Shown here in pieces: positions 1-9,909 of a DNA stretch of 64,000 bases; the first letter of the stretch is position 1; each line of letters opens with the position of its first letter. A model generated the notes under the pieces. The model searched no databases. It worked only from the letters and a program-made list of their open reading frames with translations, and had not been told where the DNA came from. The stretch lies in NCBI RefSeq assembly GCF_011927765.1, contig NZ_JAATJG010000006.1, forward strand, positions 124,001-188,000, given 5' to 3'. The position numbers and the translations under genes were made by a program. Source of the DNA: Wenyingzhuangia aestuarii. Its GTDB lineage: Bacteria > Bacteroidota > Bacteroidia > Flavobacteriales > Flavobacteriaceae.

Positions 1-34
1 ATTCTTTCCATAAGATTGATTGTATTTTTACCGT

Positions 35-439
35 ATGAAAAGAGATATTCAAAACAGAGAAGATATTTATAAATTGGTTTGTACTTTTTATGACAACATA
101 AGAGTAGATGATTTATTAGGACCTATTTTTAATCACATGATTAAAGATGAAGAATGGCCCGTTCATTTAGACAAACTAACAGATTTTTGGGAAACCAACT
201 TGTTTGGAATTCCAAAATTTAAAGGAAGTCCTACGCAAAAACACATACAAACCGATGCTGCTTTTGATCATGCAATCAACCAAGTTCACTTTGATCAATG
301 GTTAGCTATTTGGGGAAAAACAATCCATAGTATGTTTGAAGGAGACTTAGCAACTAGAGCACAAATGGCAGCTCATAATATTGCTCAAATACAAAATATG
401 GTCATTAGAAGACAAAAACCTAAAAACAAAAAAGAGTAG
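35..439 (+). CDS. Group III truncated haemoglobin
   Basis: A 134-residue globin of the truncated group III type, a small haem protein that binds O2, NO or related ligands in the cytoplasm. The sequence shows the B-helix region FYDNIRVDDLLGPIF near residues 18-32, the FW motif around residue 50, the KGSPTQKH segment and the HFDQWL segment around residue 90, where I place the proximal histidine. Length matches the family. The open frame extends to a TTG at 20, but the ATG at 35 fits the usual globin N-terminus and is preferred. It converges on the SDR gene, and its TAG stop lies inside the shared terminator stem. The physiological role (NO detoxification or redox sensing) is inference. Confidence 0.9.
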   Translation: MKRDIQNREDIYKLVCTFYDNIRVDDLLGPIFNHMIKDEEWPVHLDKLTDFWETNLFGIPKFKGSPTQKHIQTDAAFDHAINQVHFDQWLAIWGKTIHSMFEGDLATRAQMAAHNIAQIQNMVIRRQKPKNKKE

Positions 440-458
440 CCAGGGCTACTCTTTTTTT
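428..458. terminator. Bidirectional terminator between globin and SDR
   Basis: The inverted repeat agagtagc / cagg / gctactct (433-452) is an 8-bp stem with a 4-nt loop. It has an A tract on the left and a T tract on the right, so it can act on both convergent genes. The globin stop codon (437-439) is inside the left arm. Confidence 0.8.
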
Positions 459-465
459 ATATCTC

Positions 466-2013
466 TTACCAATCTATAGGTCGGTAATCTTTTAAGAATT
501 TACCACACCAATGTTTTCCAGTTTTAATACCATCAAACAAAGGATCTATAACTCTAGCAGCACCATCAACAATATCTAAAGGAGGTTGAAAATCGTGTAA
601 TTCTACTTTCTTTTTAGACAATTCAACAGGATCTTCATCTGTAACCCAACCTGTATCTACAGCATTCATATAAATACCGTGTTTTGCCAAAGTAGATGCC
701 GATGTATGAGTTAACATATTTAAAGCCGCTTTCGCCATGTTGGTATGTGGATGTCTATCTTCTTTTTTAAAGCGATAGAATTTTCCTTCCATGGCAGATA
801 CGTTGATAATATGCTTTTTTCCTGTATTCTCTTTTTTCATCAATTCAGCCAAACGGTTGATCAATACAAAAGGAGCTACAGAGTTTACCAACTGTACCTC
901 TACCATTTCGGTAGTTTCTATCTCCCCAATCTTTAATCTCCAACTGTTGGTTTTACGCAAATCTACTTGTTGTAAATCTGCATCTAATTCTCCTTCTGGA
1001 AAAACTTCGCTTGTAGTTAAAGAATTGTCAAAACTATAAGGAATTTGAGATAATTTAGCCGAAGCTCTTAACCCAACTCCAGGTTGTTCTCCATGCCAAG
1101 TTACAGGAGCATTATTTTTAGTAGCCACTACACTTCCACTAAACTGTTTTAATTCTTCTAAACAGCTGTAATGATCACTTAACAATTCTTGTGCATTTAC
1201 AGGCAAAGCAGACAATGGTTTTTCTTCATTCTCCATTAAATGCGTGTAAAAACCAGCGGGTCTACGCACCGTTTGCGCAGCATTGTTGATTAATATATCT
1301 AATCGATCGTATTTTTGTTCTATATAATTACAGAAAATTTCAACACTTGGAATGTGTCTTAAATCTAATCCGTGAATTTTTAAACGATGTCCCCATTCCT
1401 GAAAATCGGGTTCTTTAGCAAACCTAAGAGCTGAATCTGCTGGAAAACGAGTGGTTGCAATTACTGTAGCTCCCGATCGTAACATCATTAACGTAATATG
1501 ATATCCAATTTTTAAACGAGACCCTGTCATAATAGCCACCTGTCCCGTTAAATCTGCTTCCTGAAAACGTTTGGCATAATTAAAGTCTCCACATTCTGTA
1601 CACATACTGTCATAAAAATGATGCAATTTGGTATACAATGCTTTACATACGTAACAATTTCTAGGAGATTCTAGTTCAGGAATGTCATCCTTTTTCACTT
1701 CTGTAAAAGTCAACATTTTGGGAGCTTCAAAAACAGCAGCTTCCCTAGCAGAACGTATTCCTGTTTCTTTACGAGCATGTTTTTCACGTTCGCGTTGCTT
1801 ACGTTTGGCTGCTTTTTTAGCATTCTTTCTACGTTTATCTTGCTCGTCTTTGGTAGGTCTACTTAGCAACCCTGCTACCTTCATTAAAGCAACACGTTGC
1901 TCCTCGGGCATTTCAAAAAGTTGATTGGTATCTTTTAATAAAGATTCTAGCGTATGTATACACTGCGTTACCTCTTGAGGTTGTACGGTGTTTTGTTTTG
2001 CTTCTTCTGACAT
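466..2013 (-). CDS. SDR-family oxidoreductase with N-terminal zinc-ribbon-like domain
   Basis: A 515-residue protein, about twice the length of a classical short-chain dehydrogenase. Residues about 55-90 are strongly basic and probably coiled. Two CxxC pairs (C120/C123 and C138/C141) suggest a bound zinc. A Rossmann start TGSRLKIG is at about 163-170 and NNAAQ at about 243-247, with a large insertion before the C-terminal part INVSAMEG. The catalytic YxxxK is not canonical: the lysine in HTNMAK is preceded four residues earlier by threonine, not tyrosine. I believe related long SDRs share this segment, so it is probably a family trait and not decay. ATG at 2013 is chosen over a TTG at 2037. 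Substrate unknown. Confidence 0.75.
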   Translation of the reverse strand: MSEEAKQNTVQPQEVTQCIHTLESLLKDTNQLFEMPEEQRVALMKVAGLLSRPTKDEQDKRRKNAKKAAKRKQREREKHARKETGIRSAREAAVFEAPKMLTFTEVKKDDIPELESPRNCYVCKALYTKLHHFYDSMCTECGDFNYAKRFQEADLTGQVAIMTGSRLKIGYHITLMMLRSGATVIATTRFPADSALRFAKEPDFQEWGHRLKIHGLDLRHIPSVEIFCNYIEQKYDRLDILINNAAQTVRRPAGFYTHLMENEEKPLSALPVNAQELLSDHYSCLEELKQFSGSVVATKNNAPVTWHGEQPGVGLRASAKLSQIPYSFDNSLTTSEVFPEGELDADLQQVDLRKTNSWRLKIGEIETTEMVEVQLVNSVAPFVLINRLAELMKKENTGKKHIINVSAMEGKFYRFKKEDRHPHTNMAKAALNMLTHTSASTLAKHGIYMNAVDTGWVTDEDPVELSKKKVELHDFQPPLDIVDGAARVIDPLFDGIKTGKHWCGKFLKDYRPIDW

Positions 2014-2204
2014 ATATCTCTTAAAAATCAAGGGCAAATATACGATATAAAAATAGCTTCTATACTATACCGCTTTAGATTCGCATACTATATAAAAAAG
2101 CGATTGAAAAAGAGTTAAAATCTTAGTACAACGAAATTTTTAAGGAGTAAAACCTAATAGATTGTAAATATTCATTACTACTAAAGTTAACCAATACGCA
2201 CTTC

Positions 2205-3375
2205 TTTATGGTCCTCGAGTAGCCTGCATTTACGCTCAACAAAAATTACTCAAATCACGGTCATCGAGCAACCTGTACTGAGTTACTATCTAAGTAGAGT
2301 CGAGATGTAAAGGTTTAAGTTTAACGAAAAAAATTCCTCTTTAAACAAGTTCTCGAATCATGGTCATCGAGCGGAGTCGAGATGTAGAAGTTTAATTTTA
2401 ATAACTAGTTGTTGTTTTTAGACAGTACAATGTAAAAGCATTCTTATTTAAAGAAGATGTTTAGTTCTCGACTCCGCTCGAACACCCTGTTACTCTGCTC
2501 AGTACAGGCTACTCGAACACCCTGCATTTACGCTCAACAAAAATTACTCGAATCACGGTCATCGAGCGAAGTCGAGATGTAGAAGTTTACTGGAGTAAAA
2601 CATTTCTATTTAAATAAGTATTATAGTTCTCGACTCTACTTCGGCTCAGCTCAGTACAGGCTGCTCGAACACCATGTACCCCTAGCTTTTACAAAGATGT
2701 GGATATATCTGTTGAGAAGACAACACAAATAAAGGAATTCCTATTCATCATGATTAGAATTCGTTCTTGTGTATAGACCTAAATATTGTGTCTCATATTT
2801 CCTTTTTCTATTACAAAAGTTACTTTCCCAAAAAACTGCTAGTGCAATTTTAAAAAGCTACGTTGCTTATCCTGAAAAGCAACATTTCTCTTTACCAAAA
2901 GGTGCTGTGCTCTTACTTAAAAGGAACGGTTCTCTTTACAAAAAGCTCTATTCCTTTTTTAGGAACTCTATATAGAGTGCATTTTAAAAACAGGCATTGA
3001 GCAACTTGTACTGTGTTACTATTGAAGTAGATTCGAGATGTGTAAAGTTTAAGTGTAATGAAAAATATTCCTCTTTAAACAAATACAACAAGTTCTCGAA
3101 TCACGGTCATCGAGCAGCTTGTACTGAGTTACTATCGAAGTAGAGTCGAGATGTAGAAGTTTAATTTTAGTAACTAGTTGTTGTTTTTAGACAGTACAAT
3201 GTAAAAGCATTCTTCTTTAAACAAGTATTATAGTTCTCGACTCTACTTCGGCTCAGCTCAGTACAGGCTGCTCGAACACTCTGTATTTACGCTCAACAAA
3301 AATTACTCGAATCACGGTCATCCAACAGCAGTACTCAGTTACTATCAAAGTAGCGTTGAGATGTAAACTTTACTA
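2205..3375. repeat. Mosaic of REP-like tcgag palindromic repeats, no gene
   Basis: The gap between the SDR and DsbA-like genes is about 1.37 kb and holds no credible gene. It is built from repeated modules. One exact 47-bp element occurs at 2626-2672 and 3233-3279. One 72-bp module occurs at 2381-2452 and 3150-3221 with two mismatches. The unit acgctcaac...cacggtcat occurs at 2232, 2530 and 3289. Short palindromic cores such as tcgagcggagtcgaga (around 2367) appear on both strands; a longer form carries an insertion containing tgtactgagttactat. The modules are separated by unique AT-rich sequence, most of it at 2690-2990. I recognise this repeat style from flavobacterial intergenic regions; mobility or function is unknown. 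Confidence 0.85.
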
Positions 3376-3406
3376 ATTTTAACGACTCAGTAGTAAAATA
3401 AAAATC

Positions 3407-4144
3407 ATGGAGAATACCAATTATAATTGTGACATAGAAACAGGAGTTTGTTCACCAAACACATCTGAACAAACAGCCATAGAAATTCAAGAAAAAGAAA
3501 ATCATCAGAAACTAAAAATTACTTATTACTACGATGCTTTATGTGGATGGTGTTATGGATTTACCGATGCTTTTAAAGAATTTAAAGAAGCCCATAAAGA
3601 AGATATTGATTTTGAAGTAGTAAGTGGTGGTTTATTTTTAGGAGCACGTGTAGGAAAAATTAATGATGTAGCTCCCTACATAAAGCAAGGTGCTTACAAA
3701 AGTGTAGAACAAACAACAGGAGTTCTTTTTGGAAAACCTTTTTTAGACAAGGTATTAGGTGAGGGAAATATATTACTAGACTCCTTACCTCCTGCCATTG
3801 CTCTTAGTGTAATTAAAGAGCATCATCCTGAAAAGTCCGTTGAATTTGCAGAATTACTTCTACTTGCAGGATTTAAAGAGGGTATTGATCTTACTAATTT
3901 TAAAGAATATGAGCCTTACGTTGCCAAAATTGGTTTTGATGTTGCTTTATTCAACACATTAGTTACTCAAGAAGCTGCTAAAAATGCTGCTTTAAAAGAC
4001 TTTGCTTCTTTTGCAGAAAAACAATTAGGAGGTATGCCTACTCTGTTAATTGAACACAAAAATAAAAAAGGGGTTTTAAGCAACGGATATACAAACTACA
4101 ATGAATTAGAAAAACGTTTAGAGTACTTTATAAATCAACAATAA
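3407..4144 (+). CDS. DsbA-family (FrnE-like) thiol oxidoreductase
   Basis: A 245-residue protein of the DsbA thioredoxin-fold family. The redox motif CGWC is at residues 46-49 following the first beta strand (KITYYYDAL), and the cis-proline loop is GGMPT at about 210. The helical insertion between them is typical. No signal peptide or membrane segment is visible, so a cytoplasmic FrnE-like thiol-disulfide oxidoreductase or isomerase is more likely than a periplasmic DsbA. The N-terminal extension carries two further cysteines (C8 and C15), which is unusual and could be metal-binding or regulatory. It is transcribed alone, between the repeat region and a strong terminator. Confidence 0.8.
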   Translation: MENTNYNCDIETGVCSPNTSEQTAIEIQEKENHQKLKITYYYDALCGWCYGFTDAFKEFKEAHKEDIDFEVVSGGLFLGARVGKINDVAPYIKQGAYKSVEQTTGVLFGKPFLDKVLGEGNILLDSLPPAIALSVIKEHHPEKSVEFAELLLLAGFKEGIDLTNFKEYEPYVAKIGFDVALFNTLVTQEAAKNAALKDFASFAEKQLGGMPTLLIEHKNKKGVLSNGYTNYNELEKRLEYFINQQ

Positions 4145-4162
4145 AACTACTTAAAAACATAA

Positions 4163-4195
4163 AAAAGCTCTTTACCATTATAGTAAAGAGCTTTT
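4163..4195. terminator. Bidirectional terminator after DsbA-like gene
   Basis: A perfect 13-bp stem (aaaagctctttac with gtaaagagctttt) closes a 7-nt loop. The A and T tracts at its ends serve the DsbA-like gene and the convergent TonB receptor gene. Confidence 0.85.
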
Positions 4196-4214
4196 AACAA
4201 ACACTAATTATAAT

Positions 4215-7031
4215 TTAAAACTTATAATTCACTTTGGCAAATATACCTCTTGGTAAAATTGGCACTACTATAAAATTTTGATCAGGGTTATTTGCTACAT
4301 AATCTGGAGTTGCTTGGTTGGCATTTCCTCCAAAACTATTTGGACCAAAGAAATTAGCCAATCCTTCAGAATTAAATAAGTTGGTTACGTTTACACTCAA
4401 CTCTAAATTTTTAGTAAAACTGTATCCTGCACCTGCATCAAAAGTAACATAGCTTGGTAATACAAAACCATTCGCTATGTTTCCATATCTTTTTCCCATA
4501 TACTGTGTATCAAAAAAAGCATAAAAACGTTCTCTTAAATAGGTGGTTTTAAAGTTAAACATCAAGTTAGGATTGAACGGTAATTTTTGATTGTTAAAAC
4601 TTACAATACTATCATCAGAATCATCTACGGTTCCAGCAGCATCATATACGGTCCAATCTTTAGATCTTGCTTTCTGAAGCACTCCATTTAAATTAAATCT
4701 TAAAAAATCAAAAGGTTGATACATACTTTCTACCTCCATTCCTAAGGTACGAGAATTGTTGTACTGTGTAGGAGTGTAAAAAATAGTATTGGTAGCGTCA
4801 TCAAACTCAAAATTAGTTGTTCCTATATTGCTTAAAACACTAATAAAGTTAGTGGCAGAAATATAGAAATTCTCTTTGCTATATTTTACTCCCAATTCGT
4901 ATTGGTGAATATTTTGAACCTCTCCTTTTTTAGGAATTGGCACATTGGTAAAATTGTTAAAATAATAATCAAACTCTGGGGCTTTGTTTCCTTTAGAGTA
5001 ACGACCAAACAATACTAAATTGCTCTTTATTTTGTAATTTAATCCTACAGAATAAGACAGATAATTGTAGTTAAAGTCAAATGCATCTACAGTTCCATTA
5101 GGTCTTGACAAACCATTGTCATAATCCGTTTGTGTGTTACCATCAAACCCTCCAGTTTGTGAAAAAGGTTCCGATCTAAATTTATCTCCTTTGTGATATA
5201 TGTTTTCAAACCTAAGTCCTGCATCTAACTGAAACTGCTCATTAATCTCCCATAAATCGTTTACAAACCATGCTGTTTGTAATAAAGTTGCATTGGCTTT
5301 TTCAAAAAACAAACCTCCATAATTACTCATTCCATTTTCATCGGATAAAGCTACTACAGGACTCCCTGGATTTTCTAAAGTCACTACCATATTTCTAGGG
5401 TTGTTCTCGTAAGTAGCAAACACAAAACTACTTTGGGTGTAGTGATTGGTGTTAGCATATCCAAAATCTAATCCCGTATTAAAATTATGGTTTTCCCATT
5501 TTTTATTGACCACAAATTTATCCATTACTTCCGTAGCTTTGGTGTCTTTATACCATCCTGCAGTACCCAAAATAGCATCGTTAGGTAAACTACCACTAAT
5601 ATAAGTACTGTTCCCTCCTGCTAAGATTGCGCTATTATCAACCTGAGCTAATTGATTTCCTGTTTTGGCATCTTTAAAAACTACTTTTCCTACAGGAAAA
5701 CCAGCACCCGTAATAAAATAAGCCAAAGGATTGTTTATGCTTACAAAGGCATTGCTAATAGCGGTTTGCCAATTGGCACTTTTATGAGAAAGTTTAATGT
5801 TGTTTTTTACGGTCCAATCATCCCCTATGTTTTGAGAAAAGTCAAAACCTCCTACAATATCTTTAGCCAACACTCCTTGCGATGGATTGAACGAATTATA
5901 ATTTGTTCCTGTAGCATTGCTACCATCCGGAATACTTGCATTAAAAGAAGGCAATAATTGCGAGGTTGTATTAAAATCTTGTCCGTAAACCGCTGTAGGA
6001 TTGTCCCAGTTTTTAGCTGTAACTCCATTCCATCTATTGGTTTTATCATTTAAATATTTAGCATAGAACTTAAAATAACCTCTATCATTCTTATTAATTA
6101 CATTCATTTTTACTTGACCTCCTTTACTAAAAGTAAAGTCAACATTTCTAGCACCGTCATCTTGCCTAAAATGACCTCCAATATTGTAAAACCAATTGTT
6201 TCCTAAATCTCCATTTAATGCTAATTCTACTTTGTTGTAAGCATTATGATCACCCTGTACTCCACTCGTTACTTGTGCTTGACCGCCAAAAGATTCCGTT
6301 TTGTTTAGAGAGATAAAATTGTAAATACCTCCTGGAGCATTCATTGCTGTAATAGCTGCAGATCCTCCTCTAATTGCTTCTACTCTTTCTGTAGAAATAT
6401 CATTTCTATAAAATAAATCAGGACTAAAATAAGAGTGTTGCATTAAACTTACTGGCAATCCATCTTCTTGTAAAGAAGTGTAATACCAACCTAAATCGTC
6501 TTCTGCAGAAGCAGATACTCCTCTAGAATATACTTTGGTAAATACTTCACCTGCCGAAGCATCGGTAAAAGTTCCTGGCACATTTCGTAACAAATCTGCT
6601 GTACCTCTAGGCAGCAATTTAGAAAGTTGATTGTTATTTAATACACTTACCGATGTTGAAGATTCTATTTGTTTTCTAGAATCAAACGTACCTGTTACCA
6701 CCACGGTGTTTAAATTCTCGTAGGTTTCCATCAATCTAAAATTTAAAACATTTAGATTCTTAAGAATTTTAATTTGTTTGGTTTGAGATTGATATCCTAA
6801 AGAAGAAACAGAAACTGAATAGGTTTGATGTTCTACATTTTCAAGTAGATAAGCTCCATCATCACTAGTTAAAACACTTGTATTCAAACCCTTTACCTCT
6901 ACAATTGCCGAGGCTATGGGTTGGTTATTTTTATCCATCACTTTTCCTTTGATGATACTTTGAGAAAAAGCAGAATTGACTATTAAAAACAATAACAATA
7001 ACGGGGTTCTATTAATTATAGTTTTATTCAT
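4215..7031 (-). CDS. TonB-dependent receptor with carboxypeptidase-like regulatory domain
   Basis: A 938-residue outer-membrane receptor. A signal peptide (LLLLFLIVNSAFSQ) precedes a carboxypeptidase-like regulatory domain at about 25-110 (IIKGKVMDKNNQPIASA...), then a plug domain at about 110-250 (VVVTGTF..., RVEAIRGGSAAI) and a long beta-barrel ending in an aromatic residue (VNYKF). It imports a substrate bound at the surface using TonB energy. No SusD partner or SusC-specific long N-terminus is present, so a siderophore, metal complex or small ligand is more likely than a polysaccharide. It stands alone, and the divergent neighbour is the TMEM220-like gene. The ligand cannot be read from the sequence. 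Confidence 0.9.
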   Translation of the reverse strand: MNKTIINRTPLLLLFLIVNSAFSQSIIKGKVMDKNNQPIASAIVEVKGLNTSVLTSDDGAYLLENVEHQTYSVSVSSLGYQSQTKQIKILKNLNVLNFRLMETYENLNTVVVTGTFDSRKQIESSTSVSVLNNNQLSKLLPRGTADLLRNVPGTFTDASAGEVFTKVYSRGVSASAEDDLGWYYTSLQEDGLPVSLMQHSYFSPDLFYRNDISTERVEAIRGGSAAITAMNAPGGIYNFISLNKTESFGGQAQVTSGVQGDHNAYNKVELALNGDLGNNWFYNIGGHFRQDDGARNVDFTFSKGGQVKMNVINKNDRGYFKFYAKYLNDKTNRWNGVTAKNWDNPTAVYGQDFNTTSQLLPSFNASIPDGSNATGTNYNSFNPSQGVLAKDIVGGFDFSQNIGDDWTVKNNIKLSHKSANWQTAISNAFVSINNPLAYFITGAGFPVGKVVFKDAKTGNQLAQVDNSAILAGGNSTYISGSLPNDAILGTAGWYKDTKATEVMDKFVVNKKWENHNFNTGLDFGYANTNHYTQSSFVFATYENNPRNMVVTLENPGSPVVALSDENGMSNYGGLFFEKANATLLQTAWFVNDLWEINEQFQLDAGLRFENIYHKGDKFRSEPFSQTGGFDGNTQTDYDNGLSRPNGTVDAFDFNYNYLSYSVGLNYKIKSNLVLFGRYSKGNKAPEFDYYFNNFTNVPIPKKGEVQNIHQYELGVKYSKENFYISATNFISVLSNIGTTNFEFDDATNTIFYTPTQYNNSRTLGMEVESMYQPFDFLRFNLNGVLQKARSKDWTVYDAAGTVDDSDDSIVSFNNQKLPFNPNLMFNFKTTYLRERFYAFFDTQYMGKRYGNIANGFVLPSYVTFDAGAGYSFTKNLELSVNVTNLFNSEGLANFFGPNSFGGNANQATPDYVANNPDQNFIVVPILPRGIFAKVNYKF

Positions 7032-7166
7032 AAATATTTAAATATTGAGTTATATATTTGCTAATTATTAAATTGAATGGATAAAAATATCAATAATACA
7101 CAATGAATCTGTTTATTATTCACCATTGAAAAATAATAAACAAAACTATCGAAACAATCAATAGAA

Positions 7167-7547
7167 ATGAAATTAAAGACTTCTAAGAAAAATACTTTTA
7201 TCAACAGTTTCCTGTTTTTAATTTTTATTGCATTTGCTGTATTGCAATTAAACGACCCCGATCCTCTTATTTGGTTTACTATATATCTAATAATTAGTCT
7301 TATTTGCTTGTTGGTGAATTTTATACATATTAGTAACAAATTAATTTTAGGGTATACCTTTCTTTTAGTTCTTTATGCAAGTACTCACTTTAGCTACCTT
7401 TTAGATTGGTTAGAAACAAGTCAAAAGGATGAAATTTTTGGTAAAATGGTTTACGAAAAACCGTATCTTGAAGGCTCTAGAGAATTTATTGGATTGGCTA
7501 TGGGAATTGCAGGTTTACTGTTTACTGCAACCACAAACAAAAAATAA
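7167..7547 (+). CDS. TMEM220-family membrane protein
   Basis: A 126-residue integral membrane protein with four predicted hydrophobic segments (about 12-28, 36-54, 58-75, 106-120). The sequence QLNDPDP after the first segment, together with the acidic loop and EFIGLAMG in the last helix, matches the transmembrane 220 family, whose function is not known to me. The gene ends nine bases before the AraC regulator and probably shares a transcript with it. An antisense open frame over its start is treated as a shadow. Confidence 0.7.
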   Translation: MKLKTSKKNTFINSFLFLIFIAFAVLQLNDPDPLIWFTIYLIISLICLLVNFIHISNKLILGYTFLLVLYASTHFSYLLDWLETSQKDEIFGKMVYEKPYLEGSREFIGLAMGIAGLLFTATTNKK

Positions 7548-7556
7548 TTCTATTGA

Positions 7557-8585
7557 ATGAAAACAACTGTTATGAAAGACATACAACACATAGAACCTTT
7601 TCAAGCTGCAGAGGGTATTGTATATCATGCAGATACTTGTTTGCCATTAACAGATGCCTATCAACGAAAAAAAGTAAAACTTAAATCTTTAGCTAGACAC
7701 TCCTATCCTGGAGAGCGATTGGACGAAAACACCATTGGCTTAAACAGTATTGGTTATTGGGATGCCAACACTCCACAAGATTGGGGCTTAGATTGGCATA
7801 GAAATGAAGGTATTGAATTTCATTTTTTAGAATCGGGTTCTATGCCCTATGCCCAAGAAAATAAAGAAGTAATTTTAGAACCTAACCACTTAACCATTAC
7901 CAGACCTTGGGAAGCTCATAAAGTTGGAAATCCAAATATTGGAATTGGTAAGTTTTATTGGATTATTATAGATTTAGGAGTTAGAAGACCCCATCAACCT
8001 TGGATTTGGCCAGATTGGATTAACATAACTCCACAGGATTTAGAAAAATTAACCACTATGCTTAGGCATAATGAAAAATCTATTATCAAAACCAATCATC
8101 ATTATAAAGACTGTTTTCAGCAAATTGGTAAAGCTATTCATGAAGATGTTCATAACAACAATGCTTCTAAAATAAGAGTTTTAATCAATCAACTTTTATT
8201 ACTTCTTTTAGATAGTTTGCGCGAAGAAAAAATTGTTTTAAATGAGGCTTTAACAGACAGTTCTAGAAGTGTTAAGTTTTTTCTAAAAGAATTAGACAAT
8301 AATATTTCTGAGAATTGGACCATTCAATCTATGGCAGATTCAGCCGGTGTTGGATTGACTAGATTCACCCATCATTGCAAACAAATTACCAACTTAACCC
8401 CTATGCAATATTTAGCTTACAAACGCATAGAAAAATCTAAGGAGTTATTGTTACAAAACATGAATTTATCTGTAAGCGAAATTGCTTACATGTGTGGATT
8501 TACAACAAGTCAATATTTTGCTACCGTTTTTAAAAAACACGAAAACTGTACTCCAAACGAATATCGTTTAAACTCTGAAGCATAA
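7557..8585 (+). CDS. AraC-family transcriptional regulator
   Basis: A 342-residue regulator. The N-terminal half resembles a cupin-type AraC ligand-binding domain: residues about 75-140 carry GIEFHFLESG, PNHLTITRPWEAH and a tryptophan-rich region. The C-terminal 85 residues form the double helix-turn-helix of the AraC family (MADSAGVGLTRF..., VSEIAYMCGFTTSQYFATVFK). A second ATG five codons downstream (7572) is an alternative start. It precedes the sugar-catabolism operon by 158 bp on the same strand, so control of that operon in response to a sugar or glycoside is the simple inference. The ligand is unknown. Confidence 0.88.
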   Translation: MKTTVMKDIQHIEPFQAAEGIVYHADTCLPLTDAYQRKKVKLKSLARHSYPGERLDENTIGLNSIGYWDANTPQDWGLDWHRNEGIEFHFLESGSMPYAQENKEVILEPNHLTITRPWEAHKVGNPNIGIGKFYWIIIDLGVRRPHQPWIWPDWINITPQDLEKLTTMLRHNEKSIIKTNHHYKDCFQQIGKAIHEDVHNNNASKIRVLINQLLLLLLDSLREEKIVLNEALTDSSRSVKFFLKELDNNISENWTIQSMADSAGVGLTRFTHHCKQITNLTPMQYLAYKRIEKSKELLLQNMNLSVSEIAYMCGFTTSQYFATVFKKHENCTPNEYRLNSEA

Positions 8586-8743
8586 GTATATTTTTTTTCA
8601 GTGAAAGATTATATACAAACATCCCCTTGTAATTATATATATTTATCAATCAGAAACCATTTTTTATAAAAGAATAACAAATTTAACCGTTGTTCTATAG
8701 AAAATCCTCTGATTTTTAACTACTAATTTAATAATTACGCGTA

Positions 8744-9907
8744 ATGGAAAACATTAACAAAAGTAGGTTGTTTTTAGCAAGTGCCTTGGCATTAATTACT
8801 ACAGCAATGACCTTTGCTATTAGAGCAAGACTAGAAACGGTGTTTGGACCTGAAGGTATAGGTCTTACTTTGGAACAAATTGGATATGCCTTTACTCCTG
8901 CTTTTTTTGGATTTACATTGGCCATGATTTTTGGAGGACCTTTAGTTGATTTGTTAGGAATTAAAAAAATTACATGGATGGCATTTGCAACGCATGCCAT
9001 TGGAATTGTGTGGACTCTTTTTGCAAGTTCTATGACTTCATTATTTCTAGCTACACTATTTATTGGAATTGGAAATGGTTTGGTAGAAGCTGCCTTAAAC
9101 CCTTTAATAGCTTCTATGTATTCTGATCAAAAAACAAAAATGTTAAACAGGTTTCACGTATGGTTTCCTGGTGGAATTGTAATTGGGTCTATTGCAGGTT
9201 GGTTTATTATGGATGTTCTTGGCTTAGATTGGCAAATTATGGTAGCTACTTTATTTATTCCTTTAGTGATGTATGGAATCCTATTTTTTGGACAAGAATT
9301 TCCTGTTACAGAACGTGTAAAGCTAGGAATTAGTAACAAACAAATGATGGGGAGTGTTACCCAACCACTTTTTATATTTATGGTGCTATGTATGTTTTTA
9401 ACCGCTGCATCAGAACTAGGTACTACACAAAGAATTGAATCTTTATTAAAAACATCTGTGGCTTCTCCACTTTTAGTTTTGGCCTTTATTAATGGAATTA
9501 TGGCATTGGGTAGACTGTCTGCAGGACAAGTAGTACACAAATTAAAACCTGCTGGAATGTTGTTGTATTCTGCCATATTTACCTTAGCAGGTCTTTGGTT
9601 ATTAACCATTACAAGTGGTGGAATGACCTTTGTAGCTGCAGCTGTATTTGCTGTTGGTGTTACCTTCTTTTGGCCAACCATGTTAGGTTTTGTTGCTGAA
9701 TATTTACCAGAAACAGGAGCTTTAGGCTTGTCTATTATGGGAGGTGCAGGAATGTTTTCTGTATCTTTAGTACTACCTATTATGGGAAAACTAATGGACA
9801 ATGCCAATGCTACAGAAGCTCTAAGAACCATGTCTATTTTACCTGCAATTTTAATTGTAGCCTTTATAGGATTAAATATTTATATGAAAAAAAGAAATAA
9901 AGCATAA
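8744..9907 (+). CDS. MFS transporter, probably sugar
   Basis: A 387-residue major facilitator with twelve hydrophobic segments and no signal peptide, ending in a short basic tail (MKKRNKA). It is the first gene of a tight cluster: the oxidoreductase starts two bases after its stop, and an isomerase/epimerase and haem lipoprotein follow. This context suggests uptake of a monosaccharide, glycoside or oxidised sugar into the cytoplasm, probably driven by a cation gradient as in other MFS sugar porters. The exact substrate is not visible. A long antisense open frame (9154-9831) is a coding shadow. Confidence 0.85.
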   Translation: MENINKSRLFLASALALITTAMTFAIRARLETVFGPEGIGLTLEQIGYAFTPAFFGFTLAMIFGGPLVDLLGIKKITWMAFATHAIGIVWTLFASSMTSLFLATLFIGIGNGLVEAALNPLIASMYSDQKTKMLNRFHVWFPGGIVIGSIAGWFIMDVLGLDWQIMVATLFIPLVMYGILFFGQEFPVTERVKLGISNKQMMGSVTQPLFIFMVLCMFLTAASELGTTQRIESLLKTSVASPLLVLAFINGIMALGRLSAGQVVHKLKPAGMLLYSAIFTLAGLWLLTITSGGMTFVAAAVFAVGVTFFWPTMLGFVAEYLPETGALGLSIMGGAGMFSVSLVLPIMGKLMDNANATEALRTMSILPAILIVAFIGLNIYMKKRNKA

Positions 9908-9909
9908 GC

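Noticed and set aside
20-34. Extension of the globin to a TTG start
   Set aside because: The added residues are outside the globin fold, and an ATG with a better fit follows.
2769-2975. 68-codon open frame inside the repeat mosaic
   Set aside because: No start context, no recognised family, and it lies in low-complexity AT-rich sequence with repeats on both sides.
2205-3375. Possible CRISPR array
   Set aside because: Repeat units differ in length and orientation, the spacers are irregular, and no cas genes are nearby.
7061-7339. 92-codon antisense open frame over the TMEM220-like gene
   Set aside because: The plus-strand gene has four helices and the family motif; the antisense frame resembles nothing.
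9154-9831. 225-codon antisense open frame over the MFS gene
   Set aside because: Composition of a coding shadow; the plus-strand MFS gene has twelve helices and operon context.
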